DNA of 54,056 bases, taken from positions 1 through 54,056 of the forward strand of contig JAQXDE010000018.1 of NCBI GenBank assembly GCA_029251525.1. Reading direction: 5' to 3'. Below are positions 10,601 to 18,648 of this stretch, piece after piece. The DNA comes from Saprospiraceae bacterium (GTDB taxonomy: Bacteria > Bacteroidota > Bacteroidia > Chitinophagales > Saprospiraceae). Within the stretch, counting starts at the first letter, position 1. Every line of letters starts with the position of its first letter. The notes under the pieces were generated by a model that made no database searches, was not told the origin of the DNA, and saw only the letters and a program-made list of their open reading frames with translations. Both the position numbers and the translations under genes were made by a program.

Positions 10601-11016
10601 ATTATATAAATAATATTACCGAACGCTTAAGTCTTTATACGGAGTTGAACGCCTTGAAAAACGAAGCAGATTTGCAGCGTTTTGAGCGCGATTTGTTGGA
10701 TCGATTTGGGGCACTTCCTACACAAGTTGTTGATCTACTCGACAGTGTGCGGATCAAGTGGTTGGCAACAACTTTAGGCTTTGAAAAAATAGCCATGAAA
10801 AACCATAAACTCGTAGGTTATTTTATAAGTGATCAAGAAAGTCGTTTTTATCAAAGTATACATTTTTCAAAAGTACTGCAATACGTTCAAGCACATCCTC
10901 AAGCGTGTACAGTGAAAGAAAAACAAATGCGTATGGGTTTACGATTGATAATGAGTTTTTCAAATATTAATTCTGTCCAACAAGGGCTCGATGCTTTAAA
11001 ACCTATTTTGGTATAA
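7672..11016 (+). CDS. mfd: Transcription-repair coupling factor
   Basis: The 1114-residue protein is Mfd, which displaces RNA polymerase stalled at DNA damage and recruits UvrA. Domains in order: an N-terminal UvrB-like region (EPGEFSVRGGIVDVF near 180), an RNA-polymerase-interacting CarD-like domain (YITHIDHGIGKFGG near 436), superfamily 2 helicase motifs (Walker A GDVGFGKTE near 583, DEEQ near 684, TATPIPRTL near 709) and the TRCF C-terminal domain. The start is a TTG codon at 7672, since no ATG precedes the conserved N-terminus. The length is slightly below the E. coli protein, as usual for Bacteroidota. Confidence 0.97.
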   Translation: MSKTIISKVFQQSLIHQNLSVAISKIKEKIHLKGVLGSSLSFTIANVFKTSNHPFLLIFDNKEEAAYHLNDLEVLLDDNEVLFYPGSYRRPYQIEETDNANVLLRAEVLSRINSQKKPALIVTYPEALFEKVLSRKALEKSTFKVAVGETLNLDFFNEVLFDYQFKRVDFVTEPGEFSVRGGIVDVFSFSNDDPYRIEFFGDEVDSIRTFDVESQLSIKPIKKLQIIPNIEHKLLNETRQSFLDYIASNTIVFSKNIPVFLAATDTLQEKAVEAYNELSSAINHSRPEDLFCTSNNFKSQLLNFSVVEFGSTAVLSPVNTHQFEVNVAPQPSFNKQFNLIIEDLNSHHKDGYQNYICCSNTQQAQRFYDIFETVDEDVHCQIIVLSLYQGFIDHDKKIVCYTDHQIFERYHKFHLKNGYAKKQSITLQELTKLEIGDYITHIDHGIGKFGGLQKMDVEGKEQEAIKLFYGERDILYLSIHALHKITKFNGKDGKPPKVYKLGSKAWKVLKQKTKSRVKEIAFNLIKLYAKRKLETGFRYNPDSSMQLELEASFVFEDTPDQMTATADIKSDMESERPMDRLICGDVGFGKTEVALRAAFKAVDNGKQVAVLVPTTILAFQHAKTFKARLKEFPVAVDYINRFKTTKQRKATLEQLESGKLDIIIGTHQLVNKSVKFKDLGLLIVDEEQKFGVAVKEKLKTLKDNVDVLTLTATPIPRTLQFSLMAARDLSVITTPPPNRFPIESIVIRLNEETIRDAIQYEIQRAGQVYFIHNRIENIKEVAGLLQRLVPDAKIRVGHGQMEGRKLEQLMLDFMNGEFDVLVSTTIVESGLDVPNANTIFINNANNFGLSDLHQMRGRVGRSNKKAFCYFITPDYHAMTDEARKRISALEQYTALGSGFNIAMKDLEIRGAGDLLGGEQSGFINDIGFETYQKILNEAIEELKETEFKSLYNEDINTKEFVRDVTIDTDFSLLFPDDYINNITERLSLYTELNALKNEADLQRFERDLLDRFGALPTQVVDLLDSVRIKWLATTLGFEKIAMKNHKLVGYFISDQESRFYQSIHFSKVLQYVQAHPQACTVKEKQMRMGLRLIMSFSNINSVQQGLDALKPILV

Positions 11017-11064
11017 TACCAGTTATTGTTTTACATTAATTACAAATTGTAAATGGCATAGTTA

Positions 11065-11094
11065 TTGGTTTTTAGTTCAAGATGATTATATTTG
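11065..11094 (+). promoter_or_regulatory. Promoter of the TlpA-like gene
   Basis: TTG at 11065-11067, 19 bases, then TATATTTG at 11087-11094. This is a full match to the Bacteroidota promoter and lies 22 bases before the ATG at 11117. Confidence 0.75.
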
Positions 11095-11116
11095 AAACAC
11101 CTAAACTCATAGCCTC

Positions 11117-12442
11117 ATGTTTAAATACCTTCTCTGTTTTTATTTAATTGTTCCGATTTCGGGATTTTCACAACACCAAATCACGGGCAGTTTTTCTCCG
11201 CCCTCTAAATTTAAAGCCACTATGTTATATCACTTATCGGCAGGTGATGCTACCTATACGAGCTATGGGACAGTGGACGAGCAAGGTGCCATGCAAATAG
11301 ATCTTGATGCTGCTGCTCCTACAGGGATGTATAGAGTAGTATATGCACTCCCACAATCCGAACATAACTTTGAATTTATTTATAATGGTAAAGAAGATGT
11401 TGTTTTTAATTTTGATGCCACTCGGGGTATTAAATTTATAAGTTCTAAAGAAAATCAACTGCTTCATTCATATAAGGGGGCCATCGCAACGGCACAAAAT
11501 GAGTTGATGAAACTGTATGCGCAGCCTCCTGTGGATTCAATAAATTATATAGACCATGTCCAAAAAATTGACAGCCTACAAAACGCCTATGAAACCCTTT
11601 CAAAAGGAACAATTGCAGCCCATTTCATAGCAGCAAGCAAACCCTATATTCCTAGTAAATTAGAACCCGCAGAAACGTATGTCGCACATGCAAAAGCACA
11701 TTTTTTTAAAGCTGTTAACTTTCAAAATAAGACCCTTCAAAGTTCAAACTTTATTATTGATAAATGTATCGATTATATTTTTGAAATGCATACGTCTCAA
11801 ACACCATCGTTTCAAGATTTCACCTCCAATATTGATACGGTTTATCAGTCTTTTTTGGAAACAGAACTTCTGTACCAACTCACAAGCTTGAATATTCTGA
11901 ATGAAATTTTGATTGATTTAAAACAAGAAGCGTTAGCGGTCTACCTTACGCAAACCTATGTATTGCCATTGGCGAGCCAATTGAATGCGATAGAATTAAT
12001 AGTTTCTATGGAATCGTTCTTGCGTGTTGCTGTTGGTGCCAAAGCTCCTAATTTTGAAATTAAAAACCCGAAAAATGAGCTAAAAATCTCACTTTATGAT
12101 TTGAAAGGTAATTCCAATTATATATTAATTTTTTGGAGTAGCGATTGTGGACACTGTATGAATGAACTTCCAGAAATTCATGCGTATATTTCAAAGCATC
12201 CCGAAAAAGATATAAAAGTAATCGCTATTGGATTAGAAAATAACCTACAACCGTGGGACCAAGCTATACAACTGTGGCCTAAATTTACGCATGCTATTGC
12301 AGAAGGCAAATGGGAAAATAACATTCCTATACATTATGATATCACGGCAACGCCAAGTTACTTTGTGTTGGATGCTTCCAAAACAATAACATCTAAGCCG
12401 TATTTATTAAAAGATTTGAAAGCAGTTTTAGATCAGAAGTGA
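11117..12442 (+). CDS. TlpA-like thioredoxin-fold protein, secreted
   Basis: A 441-residue protein with a signal peptide (MFKYLLCFYLIVPISGFSQ), a beta-rich N-terminal half resembling the DUF4369-type region found before such domains, and a C-terminal TlpA/AhpC-type thioredoxin domain. The active-site motif CGHC is at about residue 344 in FWSSDCGHCMNELPEI. It is probably a periplasmic thiol-disulfide oxidoreductase; the substrate is unknown. A full Bacteroidota promoter lies directly upstream. Its 3' end overlaps the convergent yraN gene by 10 bases. Confidence 0.87.
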   Translation: MFKYLLCFYLIVPISGFSQHQITGSFSPPSKFKATMLYHLSAGDATYTSYGTVDEQGAMQIDLDAAAPTGMYRVVYALPQSEHNFEFIYNGKEDVVFNFDATRGIKFISSKENQLLHSYKGAIATAQNELMKLYAQPPVDSINYIDHVQKIDSLQNAYETLSKGTIAAHFIAASKPYIPSKLEPAETYVAHAKAHFFKAVNFQNKTLQSSNFIIDKCIDYIFEMHTSQTPSFQDFTSNIDTVYQSFLETELLYQLTSLNILNEILIDLKQEALAVYLTQTYVLPLASQLNAIELIVSMESFLRVAVGAKAPNFEIKNPKNELKISLYDLKGNSNYILIFWSSDCGHCMNELPEIHAYISKHPEKDIKVIAIGLENNLQPWDQAIQLWPKFTHAIAEGKWENNIPIHYDITATPSYFVLDASKTITSKPYLLKDLKAVLDQK

Positions 12443-12792
12443 TAAAATGCATTTTCAATATGTTCTATATCAGGTTTTTTTGTTGAGAGCACAATAGCGA
12501 TGATGTCAAAACGGACTTCAACGTCTAGGCCTTTGGATGTCACAAAATAATCCACCGCTTTGATAATACGTTGTATTTGGGCAGGTTTCAAAAATTCTTC
12601 GGGTGCACCAAACGCCGTAGAAGATCGGGTTTTTACTTCCACCGCCGCCAAACACTTGTTTTTTTGAGCAATAATATCGACTTCGGCTTTTAGATAGCGA
12701 AAGTTTTGGGCGAGAATATCATACCCTTTAGAAATCAAGTAATCTACCGCCAAGCGTTCTCCAGAAATTCCACGATTATTATGCTCAGCCAT
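12433..12792 (-). CDS. yraN: YraN/UPF0102 family nuclease-like protein
   Basis: The 119-residue protein belongs to UPF0102, a predicted PD-(D/E)xK-fold endonuclease family. Seen: GERLAVDYLISKGYDIL, the acidic residue in KAEVDIIA, and the VEVKTRSS motif with its conserved E-x-K. The length is typical. It is the last gene of a three-gene unit (LD-carboxypeptidase, monooxygenase, yraN), starting 6 bases after the monooxygenase stop codon. Biological role is not established in the family. Confidence 0.93.
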   Translation of the reverse strand: MAEHNNRGISGERLAVDYLISKGYDILAQNFRYLKAEVDIIAQKNKCLAAVEVKTRSSTAFGAPEEFLKPAQIQRIIKAVDYFVTSKGLDVEVRFDIIAIVLSTKKPDIEHIENAFYHF

Positions 12793-12798
12793 ATTAAG

Positions 12799-13116
12799 TT
12801 ATGTTGTAAAGGCATAGTCGCGCTCTACTTTAGCAATGCGTACTTTGTAGTGACTATACCAGGTTTTTCGCCCTTTAATTTGTGCGTCTTGATGGTCCAA
12901 ATTCTCTTTCCAACGTTTTATAGATTCCAAATCGCGCCAATATGAAATAGTTACTCCAAGTTCGGACTGTACTGCTTCCATTCCTAAAAAACCATCTTGC
13001 TTGAAAACAAGTTGATTCATTAGGGCGTTTACTTCTGAATATCCTTCGACGTTTTGGCTGCGAATCGAACTGAAAATAACAGCATAATAAGGAGGATGTG
13101 GTGTGTTTGCAATCAT
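12799..13116 (-). CDS. Antibiotic biosynthesis monooxygenase (ABM) family protein
   Basis: A 105-residue single ABM-fold protein (PF03992). Seen: YYAVIFSSIRSQNVEGY at the start, then QDGFLGMEAVQSELGVTISYWRDLESIKRWK, the usual strand-helix order of this dimeric alpha-beta barrel fold. Members include small cofactor-free monooxygenases and haem-degrading enzymes; the residues here do not decide which, or whether it is catalytic. It lies 10 bases downstream of the LD-carboxypeptidase stop and 6 bases before yraN, so it is probably co-transcribed with both. Confidence 0.85.
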   Translation of the reverse strand: MIANTPHPPYYAVIFSSIRSQNVEGYSEVNALMNQLVFKQDGFLGMEAVQSELGVTISYWRDLESIKRWKENLDHQDAQIKGRKTWYSHYKVRIAKVERDYAFTT

Positions 13117-13126
13117 AGTAAAAAAA

Positions 13127-14140
13127 TCAGTCTACAAATGAGATGCGTGTTTTTGATTTGGTCACATTAAGTTGGATAGTACGTCCAAAGTATAAGGCTC
13201 TATTTTCAAGCTCGTGCCCTGCTGGAAACCCAAAAACTACAGCAGCATTCGAGTCTTTTAAAATATTTAATATCAACGCTTCAGTGGACTGTCCCCAAGC
13301 AGGAGTGTTAGTCCTTAGTTTACTCATGTCGCCGATAATTACAGCTGCGCAGTTGTCAAAATAGCCAGCGCGTTTTAAGCTTTGTAATTGTCTATCGATA
13401 TGGTATTTGTGTTCCCCAATTTCTTCAATAAAAACAACTTTACCACTAGTGTCAATACTTGTATTACTTCCTAAGGCAGCGGTCAACAACGATAAATTCC
13501 CTCCCACGAGTTGCCCCGATGCGTTTCCTGTTTTATTATCAGAATGGCTATCAACTTCATAGGTTTTTAGCCGCCCAAAAAGCGCATCTTTTAAGGTTTC
13601 TATTGAAGGTTTTATAGCTTCTGGGTCTTCTGTAAGGTTGATACACATCATGGCGTGTAAACTTTCATAACCTAAATTGTTCAAAGCATTATGAAGAACG
13701 GTCACATCGGAATAACCAATGACCCATTTGGGGTTCTTTTTAAAACCTTCGAAATCTAAATCATCAATAATTCTAAGCGTTCCATATCCGCCACGTGCAC
13801 ACCAAATTGCTTTGATGTTTGGCTGGTCTAAGGCCCATTGTAAGTCGCTCGTTCGTTGGGCATCTGTACCGGCAAAATGATTGGATTTTGTTTCAAGGTG
13901 ATTTCCAAAAACAACGTTTAAGCCCCATAAGTTTAATAATGTTTTTGTTTTTTGAATCACTTCAGCATCTTGTTTTAAAATGCTTGCAGTGGCAACTATA
14001 GCCACTGTGTCTCCTGCTTTTAAATAGGAAGGTCGAATCATTTCAGATAAATTTACAGGAGTATAGCGTTCCATAAGCGTCTTGTTTGGACTTGAGTATA
14101 ACACCATTAAAAGGCACCACATTAAAGTATTGAATATCAT
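13127..14140 (-). CDS. LD-carboxypeptidase, family S66
   Basis: The protein of up to 337 residues belongs to the S66 LD-carboxypeptidases (MccF/LdcA type), which cleave the L-D bond before the terminal D-alanine of muropeptides during cell-wall recycling. The catalytic triad is visible: Ser in GYSDVTVLHN (about residue 143), Glu in FIEEIGEHKYHID (about 240) and His in FPAGHELEN (about 309). The start is unresolved. The ATG at 14140 gives a short hydrophobic leader (MWCLLMVLY), while the ATG at 14041 gives the usual family start MIRPSYLKAGDTVAIV. A TATCTTTA element at 14157-14164 on this strand leaves little leader for the longer form. First gene of the unit with the ABM protein and yraN; divergent from metG. 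Confidence 0.9.
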   Translation of the reverse strand: MIFNTLMWCLLMVLYSSPNKTLMERYTPVNLSEMIRPSYLKAGDTVAIVATASILKQDAEVIQKTKTLLNLWGLNVVFGNHLETKSNHFAGTDAQRTSDLQWALDQPNIKAIWCARGGYGTLRIIDDLDFEGFKKNPKWVIGYSDVTVLHNALNNLGYESLHAMMCINLTEDPEAIKPSIETLKDALFGRLKTYEVDSHSDNKTGNASGQLVGGNLSLLTAALGSNTSIDTSGKVVFIEEIGEHKYHIDRQLQSLKRAGYFDNCAAVIIGDMSKLRTNTPAWGQSTEALILNILKDSNAAVVFGFPAGHELENRALYFGRTIQLNVTKSKTRISFVD

Positions 14141-14208
14141 TTCGAAGGGCTTTTTGTAAAGATAGCAATTTCTCTAAAATTCTGTTTCTAATTGGAGGTA
14201 ATATTATG

Positions 14209-14216
14209 TATTTTTG
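14209..14216 (+). promoter_or_regulatory. -7 element of the metG promoter
   Basis: TATTTTTG fits TAnnTTTG and lies 21 bases before the ATG at 14237. This places transcription start downstream of the alternative upstream ATG at 14192 and supports 14237 as the real start. The -35-like TTG is not clear. Confidence 0.5.
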
Positions 14217-14236
14217 TGCTAACAATTTACAATTCA

Positions 14237-16288
14237 ATGTCAAAACGTTTTACGATTACCGCTGCTTTACCCTACACCAACGGGCCTATTCATATCGGTC
14301 ACTTAGCCGGGGTGTATGTGCCTGCGGATATTTATGCTCGTTACTTACGCTTACAAGGTCATGATGTGGCTTTTATTTGTGGTAGTGATGAACATGGTGT
14401 ACCCATTACTATTAAGGCCAAAAAAGAAGGGGTCACTCCCCAAGATATTGTCGATCATTTTCATGCAAATATCAAAATGTCTTTTGAGGAATTCGGTATT
14501 TCATTTGATAATTATTCTAGAACATCTGCAGAGATTCATCATGAAACGGCATCTGAATTTTTTAAAACTCTTTATCATAAAGGCGATTTTATAGAAGAAA
14601 CAACGGCTCAATTATATGATGCCGAAGCGGGACAGTTTTTAGCCGATCGCTTTGTAGTAGGAACTTGTCCAAAATGTGGAAATGAAGAAAGTTATGGCGA
14701 TCAATGTGAAGCCTGTGGAACGTCTCACAATGCTACAGATTTGATTAATCCAAAATCGGCCATTACAGGTGCCACGCCATCCTTAAAAGAAACTAAGCAC
14801 TGGTTTTTACCACTAGATAAACATGAAGCATTTTTAAAAGAATGGATTTTAGAAGGTCATAAAGCAGACTGGAAACCCAATGTTTATGGGCAATGTAAAT
14901 CATGGATTGATGATGGGTTACGCCCACGTGCCGTGACTCGAGATTTGGATTGGGGTATACCAGTTCCAGTTGAAGGTGGTGACGGAAAAGTGCTCTACGT
15001 GTGGTTTGATGCGCCAATAGGTTATATCTCCTCCACCAAAGAATGGGCCCAACGCGAAGGCAAGGATTGGGAGCCGTATTGGAAAGATAAAAATACGACC
15101 TTAGTACATTTTATTGGAAAAGATAATATTGTGTTTCACTGTATTATTTTTCCAGCAATGCTTAAAGCAGAAGGCAGTTATATCCTTCCTGAAAATGTTC
15201 CCGCAAATGAATTTTTAAATTTAGAAGGTCAAAAATTATCGACTTCGAAGAATTGGGCAGTTTGGTTGCCAGAATATTTAAAAGATTTCCCTGAAAAACA
15301 AGATGTATTACGTTATGTTTTAACAGCGACTGCTCCAGAAACAAAAGACAACGATTTTACATGGAAGGATTTTCAAGCTCGAAATAATAATGAATTGGTT
15401 GCCATTTTTGGGAATTTCATCAACCGAGTATTGGTGTTGACAAACAAATATTACGACGGAATTGTGCCGCGACCTAATGCGTTGTCTGTTATTGATACAG
15501 ATACTTTAGAAAAGGTAAAAGCCTATCCTGGTATTTTATCAAAATCGATTGAGCGCTACCGTTTTAGAGAAGCGAGTCAGGAATTAATGAATCTTGCGCG
15601 TCTTGGAAATAAATATTTAGCTGATGAAGAGCCGTGGAAAGTTGTAAAAACGGATCCTGAACGCGTGCAGACTATTATGTATATAGCGCTTCAGATTTCA
15701 GCAGCTTTAGCTGTGGTGTGTGAACCATTTTTGCCATGGTCGTCAACTAAATTAAAATCCATGCTTCAGTTGCACCCGCACTCATGGGCTGCAGTTGAAA
15801 GAGGTGAAAAGCTCTTAGAACCTGATCATCAAATAGGAAAAGCAGAATTGTTGTTTGCTAAAATTGAAGATTCAGAAATTGAAAAACAACTCGAAAAATT
15901 AGCACAAAGTAAACTAGCAAACACTATTGCTAATGCCGTTGTAGAACCTCAAAAAGAGACGATTTCATTTGAAGATTTTTCAAAATTAGACATTCGTGTA
16001 GGGACAATTATTGCTGCCGAAAAAATGCCGAAAGCCAAAAAGTTATTAGTACTTCAAGTTGATACAGGTATTGATGTTCGTACGATTGTTTCTGGAATTG
16101 CCGAGAGTTTTACCGCAGAAGAAGTTCTGGGGAAACGGGTCACTGTTTTAGTGAATTTAGCACCTCGCGCTTTAAGAGGAGTGGAAAGCCAAGGAATGAT
16201 TTTAATGACTGAAACTCCAGAAGGAAAACTCGTGTTTGTAAATCCCGACGCTGCCCATGAGACTACAAATGGGTTGAAGATTAGTTAA
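14237..16288 (+). CDS. metG: Methionyl-tRNA synthetase
   Basis: The protein has 683 residues from the ATG at 14237 and charges tRNA-Met. Seen: the HIGH signature in PIHIGHLAG (residues 17-25), a zinc knuckle with CPKCG and CEAC near 144-158, the KMSKS-type loop as KLSTSKNW near 332, the anticodon-binding helical domain, and a C-terminal Trbp111/EMAP-like tRNA-binding domain from about 580 ([19 protein letters not shown]). This is the dimer-forming long form. Family members start [19 protein letters not shown], which agrees with the chosen start. It is divergent from the LD-carboxypeptidase unit. Confidence 0.97.
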   Translation: MSKRFTITAALPYTNGPIHIGHLAGVYVPADIYARYLRLQGHDVAFICGSDEHGVPITIKAKKEGVTPQDIVDHFHANIKMSFEEFGISFDNYSRTSAEIHHETASEFFKTLYHKGDFIEETTAQLYDAEAGQFLADRFVVGTCPKCGNEESYGDQCEACGTSHNATDLINPKSAITGATPSLKETKHWFLPLDKHEAFLKEWILEGHKADWKPNVYGQCKSWIDDGLRPRAVTRDLDWGIPVPVEGGDGKVLYVWFDAPIGYISSTKEWAQREGKDWEPYWKDKNTTLVHFIGKDNIVFHCIIFPAMLKAEGSYILPENVPANEFLNLEGQKLSTSKNWAVWLPEYLKDFPEKQDVLRYVLTATAPETKDNDFTWKDFQARNNNELVAIFGNFINRVLVLTNKYYDGIVPRPNALSVIDTDTLEKVKAYPGILSKSIERYRFREASQELMNLARLGNKYLADEEPWKVVKTDPERVQTIMYIALQISAALAVVCEPFLPWSSTKLKSMLQLHPHSWAAVERGEKLLEPDHQIGKAELLFAKIEDSEIEKQLEKLAQSKLANTIANAVVEPQKETISFEDFSKLDIRVGTIIAAEKMPKAKKLLVLQVDTGIDVRTIVSGIAESFTAEEVLGKRVTVLVNLAPRALRGVESQGMILMTETPEGKLVFVNPDAAHETTNGLKIS

Positions 16289-16393
16289 GGGAGTATTAAG
16301 ATATGAGTATTAAGAACCAAGACAAAAGATACGAAATAAGTTAGGTACAGAATCAATACAATAATTGGTTTTAGACAATCTTAGTCTTAAATT

Positions 16394-16423
16394 TTGTTGA
16401 GACTTTTGGTTATAGTACCTTTA
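16394..16423 (+). promoter_or_regulatory. Promoter of the LacI-family gene
   Basis: TTG at 16394-16396, 19 bases, then TACCTTTA at 16416-16423, with one mismatch to TAnnTTTG. It is 24 bases before the ATG at 16448. Confidence 0.5.
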
Positions 16424-16447
16424 GCCTTCATTATTTAAAATGCTTTT

Positions 16448-17446
16448 ATGGCGGGATCAAATATTACATTAAAACAATTGTCATCTATTTTAGGGGTGTC
16501 CATTTCCACCATTTCAAAAGCGTTGAATGATAGCCATGAAATCAGTGATGCGACCAAAAAACGCATTGTTGAGATGGCGAAACTTCACAATTATCAACCC
16601 AATAAAATTGCGGTAGGACTTAAATCGGGAAAAACTAATACCATTGCAGTGGTGATCCCAAGTGTTCAAAATAGTTTTTTTGCACGTGCATTGTATGGCA
16701 TCGAAAGTTTAATTTCGGAAACTAATTTTAATATCATTGTGTGTTTAACAAAAGAATCACATGCTAAGGAGGTGGAAACCTTTAATATGTTATCTAATGG
16801 TGTTGTCGATGGTTTTATAGTTGCCGTTTGCGAAGAAACCCAAAATTTACAAAATTATGATCATTTTACCAATGCGATGGCTAACGGCAAATCGGTGGTA
16901 ATGTTCGATCGAGTGATTGATTCAGTGAATTGTGGTAAAGTAACCACTAATGATTTTTCAGCTTTGTCGGAAGCGACGCAAGCTCTAATTGGTTCAGACC
17001 GAAAACATATTGTCTTGCTGTCAACGATTCACAAGTTGAATGTTGGTAAACTTCGAACTCAAGGGTATATAAAAGCAATGGAAGCTGCAGGGTTTTCACC
17101 AACGATTTTAGAGTCAGATGATCAACATGCGGGAGCAGTAATGACCGAGTATTTAAATACCAACTCTGTTGATGCCATTATAGCTTTAGATACGGATGCT
17201 TCTTTGGCAGCTTTGAAAGCTGTTAAAACAAACAACAAACAAATCCCAAAGGATGTGGCGGTGATTGGTTATGTGAGTGAACGTATGGCGCATAATCTTA
17301 CTCCAGAGTTAACAACGATTAACCAGCATAGTTATACGATAGGGAATGCAGCGGCAAGTATGATTGTTGAGGCAATTAGAACCAAATCTAAAGACATGAA
17401 TCAAGTTGTTATTAGTTCTACGTTATCGGTTCGAGATTCGTCTTAA
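16448..17446 (+). CDS. LacI-family transcriptional regulator
   Basis: The 332-residue protein has an N-terminal LacI helix-turn-helix and hinge (TLKQLSSILGVSISTISKALN, HNYQPNKIAVGLKSGKTNTI) and a periplasmic-binding-protein-like sensor domain (IAVVIPSVQNSFFARALYGIE to the end). It should bind a sugar or related effector and control transcription. No carbohydrate genes flank it, so its targets are elsewhere or it is part of a core regulon; the ligand cannot be inferred. A strong bidirectional terminator separates it from the convergent ssb gene. Confidence 0.93.
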   Translation: MAGSNITLKQLSSILGVSISTISKALNDSHEISDATKKRIVEMAKLHNYQPNKIAVGLKSGKTNTIAVVIPSVQNSFFARALYGIESLISETNFNIIVCLTKESHAKEVETFNMLSNGVVDGFIVAVCEETQNLQNYDHFTNAMANGKSVVMFDRVIDSVNCGKVTTNDFSALSEATQALIGSDRKHIVLLSTIHKLNVGKLRTQGYIKAMEAAGFSPTILESDDQHAGAVMTEYLNTNSVDAIIALDTDASLAALKAVKTNNKQIPKDVAVIGYVSERMAHNLTPELTTINQHSYTIGNAAASMIVEAIRTKSKDMNQVVISSTLSVRDSS

Positions 17447-17450
17447 AAAT

Positions 17451-17477
17451 ACACAAGCTCACGATGTGAGCCTGTGT
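17451..17477. terminator. Bidirectional terminator between lacI-type gene and ssb
   Basis: The stem ACACAAGCTCAC/GTGAGCCTGTGT with loop GAT (one mismatch) lies between convergent stops at 17446 and 17493. A-rich and T-rich flanks fit termination on both strands. Confidence 0.75.
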
Positions 17478-17492
17478 TAAATTTAATTTTGT

Positions 17493-17825
17493 CTATTTCC
17501 CAAACAATACCACTTCATTAACGACCACTTCTGTGGTGTAGCGTTTGTTGCCTTCTTTGTCGTCCCAAGTACGGTTGGTAAGTTTACCTTCAATGGCGAT
17601 TTCTTTGCCTTTGGTGACATAGTTTTCAATGAGTTCTGCTGTTTTATTCCAAGCAACGAGGTTGTGCCACTCTGTTTTGGTTTGTTTCTGTCCATCGGCA
17701 TCTTTGTAGTACTCGTTTGTTGCTAATGAAAATTTTGCTAATTTTTTCCCACTATCTAAAGTGATAATTTCTGGGTCATTACCCAAGTTTCCAATTAACT
17801 GTACTTTGTTTCTAAGTGTGTTCAT
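17493..17825 (-). CDS. ssb: Single-stranded DNA-binding protein, short form
   Basis: The protein has 110 residues from the ATG at 17825 (a second ATG at 17828 is adjacent). It is an OB-fold SSB: NKVQLIGNLGNDPEI, LAKFSLATNE, TEWHNLVAWNKTAE, and KGKEIAIEGKLTNRTWDDKEG. SSB binds single-stranded DNA in replication and repair. The usual disordered linker and acidic DDDIPF-like C-terminal tail are absent; the protein ends at VVLFGK right after the fold. This short form is known as a second ssb in many Flavobacteriia, so the main replicative SSB is probably elsewhere. It may serve recombination or DNA uptake, but that is inference. Confidence 0.92.
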   Translation of the reverse strand: MNTLRNKVQLIGNLGNDPEIITLDSGKKLAKFSLATNEYYKDADGQKQTKTEWHNLVAWNKTAELIENYVTKGKEIAIEGKLTNRTWDDKEGNKRYTTEVVVNEVVLFGK

Positions 17826-17927
17826 CATAATTAATTTTAAGGTTATTACAGTTTTACTATCGAATTTTTCGACAGGACAAAGATGTGACACTCTCCAAAT
17901 TTTAGTCGGTAATTACCTGTTTAATTT

Positions 17928-17980
17928 CGTTTGTAATTACTTGTAGTCGTTTGTAATTGGCTAAATATATTGTATATTTA
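17928..17980 (+). promoter_or_regulatory. Promoter with two direct repeats before the zinc-ribbon gene
   Basis: CGTTTGTAATTAC at 17928 and CGTTTGTAATTGG at 17948 are direct repeats exactly 20 bases apart. The second overlaps the TTG element at 17951-17953, followed by 19 bases and TATATTTA at 17973-17980. The start codon follows 28 bases later. The repeats look like binding sites for a dimeric activator and resemble the CCGTTTATTAC boxes found 450 bases downstream. Confidence 0.6.
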
Positions 17981-18007
17981 ACCGTTATAATCACAAATTA
18001 ATATCAA

Positions 18008-18355
18008 ATGAAAAAGCAATGCCCCGAATGTAATGATCCAATTATTGGTCGAACAGACAAAAAGTTTTGTAGTGATGGTTGTCGAAACAGCTATAATAAC
18101 CGTGTTAATAAGGATCAGAAAAATCTCATTAGAAATATTAATAATCGTTTACGAAAAAACTGGCGTATCCTTGAATCTATTAATCCACACCAAAAAACAA
18201 AAACCACACGGGATAAACTCATTGCAGCTGGTTTTGACTTTAATTACTTTACAAGTATTTATACCACGAAGTCAGGTACGGTCTACTATTTTGTGTATGA
18301 TCAAGGCTATTTGCCTTTAGAAAATCAGTATTATGCGGTTGTGAAAAGAGAATAG
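18008..18355 (+). CDS. Small zinc-ribbon protein of unknown function
   Basis: This 115-residue protein begins with a treble-clef or zinc-ribbon motif: CPECNDPI, then KFCSDGC, giving two CxxC-type pairs about 14 residues apart. A lysine/arginine-rich helical segment follows (NLIRNINNRLRKNWRILESI), and then a C-terminal part rich in Tyr and Phe (TTKSGTVYYFVYDQGYLPLENQYYAVV). It has no signal peptide and is likely cytoplasmic; a nucleic-acid-binding role would fit the basic helix but is not shown. I know of similar proteins in Flavobacteriia without an assigned role. Repeats 20 bases apart before its promoter suggest activator control. Confidence 0.75.
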   Translation: MKKQCPECNDPIIGRTDKKFCSDGCRNSYNNRVNKDQKNLIRNINNRLRKNWRILESINPHQKTKTTRDKLIAAGFDFNYFTSIYTTKSGTVYYFVYDQGYLPLENQYYAVVKRE

Positions 18356-18379
18356 GCCAGTTTTTGAATGTCATTTTCT

Positions 18380-18431
18380 CCGTTTACATAGTATAAACGA
18401 CCGCTTATTACGCAATATGTCCGTTAGTTAC
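18380..18431 (+). repeat. Iterated activator boxes, module A (three boxes)
   Basis: CCGTTTACAT (18380), CCGCTTATTAC (18401) and CCGTTAGTTAC (18421) are spaced 21 and 20 bases, so they fall on one face of the helix. The last box ends 7 bases before the TTG of the promoter at 18439. The third box fits the LytTR site consensus [TA][AC][CA]GTTN[AG][TG]; the others have one mismatch. The same three boxes recur exactly 210 bases downstream. Confidence 0.75.
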
Positions 18432-18438
18432 ACGTTGG

Positions 18439-18469
18439 TTGTAAGTGCTTTATAAGCTGCATATATTTG
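18439..18469 (+). promoter_or_regulatory. Promoter of small RNA candidate A
   Basis: TTG at 18439-18441, 20 bases, then TATATTTG at 18462-18469. This is an exact match to the Bacteroidota promoter, directly downstream of three phased boxes. Confidence 0.8.
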
Positions 18470-18475
18470 AACTAT

Positions 18476-18545
18476 GTAATTTAATATCTTACTTAAAAGT
18501 TAAATTGGTTAATTTTGGAAAACACCACGATAGTGGTGTTTTTTT
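18476..18545 (+). ncRNA. Candidate small RNA A
   Basis: A transcript of about 70 bases is predicted from the promoter at 18439-18469 to the intrinsic terminator at 18521-18545. It holds no ATG. Bases 18492-18516 (CTTAAAAGTTAAATTGGTTA and five more) are identical to a stretch in candidate B. The terminator stem AACACCAC/GTGGTGTT with loop GATA is followed by a T-run. I do not recognise a known RNA family; the start is inferred from the -7 element. Repetition of the whole module (boxes, promoter, core, terminator) while spacers diverge argues for selection. Confidence 0.65.
18521..18545 (+). terminator. Terminator of small RNA candidate A
   Basis: The 8-base stem AACACCAC/GTGGTGTT, loop GATA, is followed by T-residues to 18545. 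It has no protein-coding gene directly upstream. Confidence 0.85.
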
Positions 18546-18589
18546 ATGCTTAAAAATAAAAAACGCAACTTTTTTTTAAAAAGATATTA

Positions 18590-18641
18590 CCGTTTAAACA
18601 TTTAATATTTCCGCTTATTACATTATATGTCCGTTTATTAC
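18590..18641 (+). repeat. Iterated activator boxes, module B (three boxes)
   Basis: CCGTTTAAAC (18590), CCGCTTATTAC (18611) and CCGTTTATTAC (18631) repeat the spacing 21 and 20 of module A, and each is 210 bases from its counterpart. The third box fits the LytTR consensus. The promoter TTG follows 7 bases after the last box, as in module A. Confidence 0.75.
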
Positions 18642-18648
18642 TTAGTTG

